DNA of 10,503 bases, taken from Bacteroidales bacterium. Lineage in GTDB: Bacteria; Bacteroidota; Bacteroidia; Bacteroidales; WCHB1-69. Location: positions 1 to 10,503 of the forward strand of contig JAQUGA010000078.1 of assembly GCA_028684405.1 (NCBI GenBank). Reading direction: 5' to 3'. Position 1 is the first letter of the stretch, and the number at the start of each line of letters is the position of its first letter. The translations under genes were made by a program, and so were the position numbers. Below are positions 6,925 through 10,503 of this stretch, one piece after another. The notes under the pieces are model-generated. The model saw only the letters and a program-made list of their open reading frames with translations. It was not told where the DNA came from and did not search any database.

Positions 6925-7968
6925 TTATTCCTTTTGAGATTTATTTAATGTAAAAGTAAAAGCAGTTCCTACATCCACTGTTGATTTTACATTTATAGTT
7001 TGATTATGAGCTTCAATTATATGTTTTACAATAGATAAACCAAGTCCTGTACCACCCTCTTCGCGTGAACGCCCTTTATCAACTCTATAAAAACGTTCAA
7101 ACACCCTCGATAAATTTTCGGCAGGAATACCCTTTCCATTATCTTTTATTTCAAGAAGAATATATTTATCCATATCATAGATTTTTATTTGAATAAACCC
7201 CTTTTTTCTGCCATATTTTAATGCATTAATAACTAGATTTGAAAGAACTTCAAAAATCCGTTTCATGTCTGCATTAACCAGCACTGGCTTAATCAATTCG
7301 CTTTGAAAAATCAAAGATATTTTTCTTTCATTAGCATTTATTTGGTGCATTTCATACACCTCCATTATTAACTCAACAATATCAAAATCAATACATTTTA
7401 GTTCTAACACCCCTGCCTCTAGACGAGAAATAGTTTCTAAGTCTTCAACTATTGAAATCATTCGATTAATACTTTTTTCTGTTCTATCCAAATAAAGTTT
7501 CGTAATATCAGGGTCGTTGATACCTCCGTCAATCAATGTCAAAATATAGCCTTGTATATTAAATATTGGTGTTTTCAGTTCATGAGATACATTTCCCAAA
7601 AACTCTTTTCTATATTGTTCCGTTTCTTTAAGTTTTTGTATTTCGAGGGTTTTCTGTTCATCATATAAAGCTACTTCATTTTTAACCTTAGTTATGAGGT
7701 CGGAACTATCTTGAACGTTTTTTAATAGTTTATTTTTAATATTTATATCATGAATCGACTTATAAATAGGTTTTATTTTATCGTAAATAAAATGGTTTAA
7801 GCTATATAAAATAGCGAAGTAACTTATCATAAAAACGGTAGAAATCCATAACAAACCTATCCACCAACTAGTAATAAAAAAATAGTCTATAAGCCAAAAC
7901 AGAAAATTAACAGTGATGATTATCAATGAAATAAATAAGGCTAATTGTTTTGAAGTAAAGTTTTTCAT
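6925..7968 (-). CDS. PhoR-like sensor histidine kinase
   Basis: This 347-residue membrane kinase has two adjoining N-terminal membrane segments (about residues 8-30 and 35-57) with almost no extracytoplasmic loop, then a charged helical linker (60-115). HisKA holds H129 in GNVSHELKTPIFNIQGYI. The HATPase domain has the N box (N244, N248 in LSNLVINALKYG), the G1 box EIKDNGKGIP (D276), the F box ERFYRVDKGRS and the G2 box GGTGLGLSIVKHI. The core is complete and should autophosphorylate and phosphorylate the adjacent regulator. No PAS or periplasmic sensor domain is seen, so the input probably comes from a partner protein or the membrane. In the known Pho system that partner is a PhoU-transporter complex, and a PhoU-bearing transporter gene is divergent to it. 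The PhoR assignment is contextual. Confidence 0.94.
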   Translation of the reverse strand: MKNFTSKQLALFISLIIITVNFLFWLIDYFFITSWWIGLLWISTVFMISYFAILYSLNHFIYDKIKPIYKSIHDINIKNKLLKNVQDSSDLITKVKNEVALYDEQKTLEIQKLKETEQYRKEFLGNVSHELKTPIFNIQGYILTLIDGGINDPDITKLYLDRTEKSINRMISIVEDLETISRLEAGVLELKCIDFDIVELIMEVYEMHQINANERKISLIFQSELIKPVLVNADMKRIFEVLSNLVINALKYGRKKGFIQIKIYDMDKYILLEIKDNGKGIPAENLSRVFERFYRVDKGRSREEGGTGLGLSIVKHIIEAHNQTINVKSTVDVGTAFTFTLNKSQKE

Positions 7969-8168
7969 AAGTGTTTAGGAGTAAAATAATATAAAGAACT
8001 GCTTCCAATAAAATAAATTATTCAAGAATTCACAATCTTATGTTTTTCTTATATGTATTACAGAATAAAAGTGTTCAAAATGTTTTCTTTTAAATTTTAT
8101 ATTTCTACGATTCAAAATTAAACAATATAAAATCATACTGTTGTTTTTAGTGGCACAATATGCAAAAC

Positions 8169-8186
8169 TTAATATTAATTTAATAT
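8169..8186 (+). promoter_or_regulatory. Candidate PhoB-box-like direct repeat (7-4-7)
   Basis: Two identical TTAATAT heptamers (8169-8175 and 8180-8186) are separated by TAAT, an 11-base period. This is the geometry of PhoB/OmpR-family tandem sites, although the sequence differs from the E. coli CTGTCAT. The site sits 14 bases before the possible -7 element, overlapping where a -33 element would be, as expected for an activator. The same bases also form a 7-1-7 palindrome (8172-8186). In such AT-rich DNA chance is a real alternative. Confidence 0.35.
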
Positions 8187-8200
8187 ACAATCGAGTTTAT

Positions 8201-8208
8201 TATATTTC
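8201..8208 (+). promoter_or_regulatory. Possible -7 element of the phosphate transporter promoter
   Basis: TATATTTC matches seven of eight bases of the TAnnTTTG consensus, 36 bases before the start codon. No TTTG -33 element lies at the usual distance, which would fit an activator-dependent promoter. The overlapping TTCTTTTG (8206-8213) is an alternative. Confidence 0.3.
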
Positions 8209-8244
8209 TTTTGCACATGATTTTTAATCTAAAAAACTGAATCC

Positions 8245-10494
8245 ATGGATTATATATACTTAGTTTTTGTAGTTGTCTTATTCGTTTTAGCAATTTCTGA
8301 TTTAATTGTTGGTGTGAGCAACGATGCCGTAAATTTTCTAAATTCTGCCATTGGAGCAAAAGCAGCTCCTATTAATGTTATTATGATTGTAGCCTCGCTA
8401 GGAATTCTTGTTGGTGTTACGTTTTCTAGTGGGATGATGGAAGTAGCACGTAATGGAATTTTTAATCCACACATGTTTAGTTTTGCTGAAATTATGATTA
8501 TTTTTTTGGCAGTAATGATAACAGATGTTATTTTACTGGATTTTTTCAACAGCATAGGCTTACCCACATCCACAACAGTATCAATAGTTTTTGAACTTTT
8601 GGGAGCATCTGTTGCAATTGCTATGGTAAAGGTAGCTATGAGCGACAGCGAAACTGCACAGAATATTGGTGAATATATTAATAGTGCAAAAGCATTGGCT
8701 ATTATTGGAGGTATTTTTCTTTCAGTATTTCTTTCATTTTTTGTTGGAGCAATAGTTCAATATATATCACGACTTATTTTTTCTTTTCGCTATCGGCAGA
8801 ACCTAAAATGGGCAGGTAGTATTTTTGGTGGGATTGCGATTAGTGCTATTATTTATTTTATCATTATTAAAGGAATGAAAGATGCTACCTACATTCCTAG
8901 TTACATAATGGAATATGTAAAAATGCATTCCCTAATTATTCTAGGAGTCACTTTTGTTTTTTTCACTGTTCTTTTGCAAATATTATATTTATTATTCAAA
9001 ACCAATGCCCCACGTATCATTGTTATTGTTGGAACATTTGCAATGGCATTGGCTTTTGCTGGCAACGACTTGGTTAATTTTGTAGGTGTTCCTCTGGCTG
9101 GACTTGCTTCTTACCAAGCATGGGCAGCATCAGGTGTAGAAGCTTCTGATTTTATGATGTCGACATTAACTCAGCCTGTGCAAAGTGGAATATTCATACT
9201 CTTAGGCTCAGGTGCAATCATGATTATTACACTATGGACTTCTTCTAAAGCAAAAAGTGTGATAGCAACAACCGTAGATTTAAGTCGTCAAGATGAAGGC
9301 TTTGAACGATTTTCTTCAACAGCTTTTAGTCGAGTATTGGTTCGTATGTCTGTAAATTTCAACAACCAACTTTCGAAAGTAATTCCTCAAAAAATACGTA
9401 GCGGTATTGAATCCCGATTTCAGCTCCCCGAAACCGCTAATGACCCCGAAAATCCAGCATTTGATATGATTAGGGCTGCAGTTAACTTATCAGTAGCTAG
9501 TATTCTTATCGCAATGGCAACTTCTTTCAAATTACCATTATCTACAACCTATGTAGCTTTTATGGTTGCTATGGGAACTTCTCTTGCCGACCGAGCATGG
9601 GGACGCGATAGTGCAGTGTATCGAATTACCGGAGTATTTACCGTTATATCAGGTTGGTTTCTGACCGCTTTTATGGCATTTACTGCAACTTTTTTAATTG
9701 GATTATTTTTATACTATACCAATATTGTTGGCATAATAATTATGTTATTAGTAGCAGGCTTCTTAATTGTAAAAACACACATATCACATAAAAAGGGAAT
9801 AGCCAGTAAAGTTAAGAATGAAATAAAAGAAAATCAAGAATTTATCGATTCTAAAGGCGAATATATAAACAAATGTAACAATGCTGTAAAATTAGCCATT
9901 ATTAAAGCCTCAAAAATTTATTATGTTTCTATGATTGGGCTTATAGAAGAAGATCGTAAACAATTGAAATCGATTAAAAACGAAGTAAAAGATTACAATA
10001 CACATGTCAAAGATCTCAAAGATAACCTGTACCAGTTTATGCAGAATTTAAACAAACTAACACCCGAAACAGGACATTATTATGTACAAGTACTTGATTA
10101 TATGCGAGAAATGTCGCGTGTGCTAAATTTTATTGTAGAGCCTATATATGAACATGTTTCAAACAACCACAAAGCACTTGTAGAGGCACAAAAAGAAGAA
10201 CTAAAACAAATAATTGCCCTCAATTCTGAGATATTTAATCAGGTCATCCATATGGTAAAAGAAATGAAGTACGATGAAATTGCACATATTATTTCAGACA
10301 TCGAAGTACTAATTAGAAAAATTGAAGGATATAAAAAAGCACAAATAAAACGTATCAAAAAAAGAGAAGTAAACACGAGAAACAGTATACTTTACTTAGG
10401 GCTTATGCAAGAATCTAAAAATTTACTAATGTTTGTTATTAACCTGATTAAAGCACAACGCGATTTTGTAATCTTTACTAAGGATCAAAAATAA
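8245..10494 (+). CDS. PiT-family inorganic phosphate transporter with C-terminal PhoU-like domain
   Basis: This 749-residue protein pairs a PiT permease (about residues 1-510, roughly 12 membrane segments) with a cytoplasmic helical tail (about 515-749). The two inverted PiT signatures are present: GVSNDAVNF (N26, D27) and AGNDLVNFVG (N274, D275). Each is followed by a substrate-loop motif, LPTSTT (106-111) and LPLSTTY (430-436). A long hydrophilic loop (334-405) separates the halves. The tail has two PhoU-type helical repeats, with YYVQVLDYMREMSRVLNFI and ILYLGLMQESKNLLMFVI at the positions of the PhoU metal motifs. PiT proteins import Pi with cations; PhoU proteins signal Pi status to PhoR. 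The long form with a PhoU tail is, from memory, common in Bacteroidota. It is transcribed divergently from the PhoR/PhoB-like pair. The gene is complete, ending 9 bases before the window edge. Confidence 0.93.
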   Translation: MDYIYLVFVVVLFVLAISDLIVGVSNDAVNFLNSAIGAKAAPINVIMIVASLGILVGVTFSSGMMEVARNGIFNPHMFSFAEIMIIFLAVMITDVILLDFFNSIGLPTSTTVSIVFELLGASVAIAMVKVAMSDSETAQNIGEYINSAKALAIIGGIFLSVFLSFFVGAIVQYISRLIFSFRYRQNLKWAGSIFGGIAISAIIYFIIIKGMKDATYIPSYIMEYVKMHSLIILGVTFVFFTVLLQILYLLFKTNAPRIIVIVGTFAMALAFAGNDLVNFVGVPLAGLASYQAWAASGVEASDFMMSTLTQPVQSGIFILLGSGAIMIITLWTSSKAKSVIATTVDLSRQDEGFERFSSTAFSRVLVRMSVNFNNQLSKVIPQKIRSGIESRFQLPETANDPENPAFDMIRAAVNLSVASILIAMATSFKLPLSTTYVAFMVAMGTSLADRAWGRDSAVYRITGVFTVISGWFLTAFMAFTATFLIGLFLYYTNIVGIIIMLLVAGFLIVKTHISHKKGIASKVKNEIKENQEFIDSKGEYINKCNNAVKLAIIKASKIYYVSMIGLIEEDRKQLKSIKNEVKDYNTHVKDLKDNLYQFMQNLNKLTPETGHYYVQVLDYMREMSRVLNFIVEPIYEHVSNNHKALVEAQKEELKQIIALNSEIFNQVIHMVKEMKYDEIAHIISDIEVLIRKIEGYKKAQIKRIKKREVNTRNSILYLGLMQESKNLLMFVINLIKAQRDFVIFTKDQK

Positions 10495-10503
10495 AACTTT
10501 CAT

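Larger units (their letters stand above)
7969..8244. other. Divergent AT-rich intergenic region between the kinase and transporter genes
   Basis: This 276-base region should hold promoters for both the phoR-phoB-like operon (leftward) and the phosphate transporter (rightward). Apart from the repeat and -7 candidate listed separately, I see no ORF with family resemblance and no stable hairpin. On the leftward side a TTTG occurs (in CATTTTGAAC, minus strand) but no TAnnTTTG stands at the right distance, so that promoter is not located. Confidence 0.6.

Noticed and set aside
8250..8573. 107-codon minus-strand open frame within the phosphate transporter gene
   Set aside because: It is antisense to a conserved membrane region with the PiT signature; its residues mirror the hydrophobic codons of the real gene.

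Overview
The window looks like a chromosomal segment of a low-GC member of the Bacteroidota, perhaps a marine or environmental Bacteroidales/Flavobacteriales relative. The evidence is a large surface protein ending in a gliding-motility/type IX secretion (type B) sorting domain, a perfect TAnnTTTG promoter element ahead of a tRNA gene, weak Shine-Dalgarno sites, and a phosphate transporter of the long form with a PhoU-like tail. No transposase, integrase, phage gene or CRISPR array is visible, so this appears to be core genome.

Left part (1-2215): the 3' portion of a multidomain secreted protein (PKD/Ig-like modules, a P-domain-like module and a C-terminal T9SS signal) on the + strand. It is followed by a perfect hairpin terminator that also sits just past the 3' end of a convergent tRNA-Arg(CCT) gene. 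The tRNA has its own promoter overlapping the end of the next gene.

Middle part (2259-5979, all minus strand): transcribed from right to left. A small P-loop nucleotide kinase and a dCMP deaminase overlap by ATGA. After a 99-base gap come a glyoxalase-II-like metallo-hydrolase, a eukaryotic-type 6-pyruvoyl-tetrahydropterin synthase, GTP cyclohydrolase I (folE), sufE and sufT. The last four are packed within a few bases of each other. Together they join dNTP metabolism, reduced-pterin synthesis and Fe-S cluster assembly.

Right part (6219-10494): a probable phosphate-control module. A PhoR-like histidine kinase and a PhoB-like response regulator form a two-gene minus-strand operon. A divergently transcribed PiT-family transporter carries a C-terminal PhoU-like helical domain. 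The shared 276-base AT-rich intergenic region contains two identical 7-base repeats separated by 4 bases (11-base period), the geometry of a PhoB box, just upstream of a possible -7 element for the transporter. The model is that transporter, PhoU-like signalling domain, kinase and regulator form one self-contained Pi sensing and uptake unit with no Pst ABC transporter in sight.
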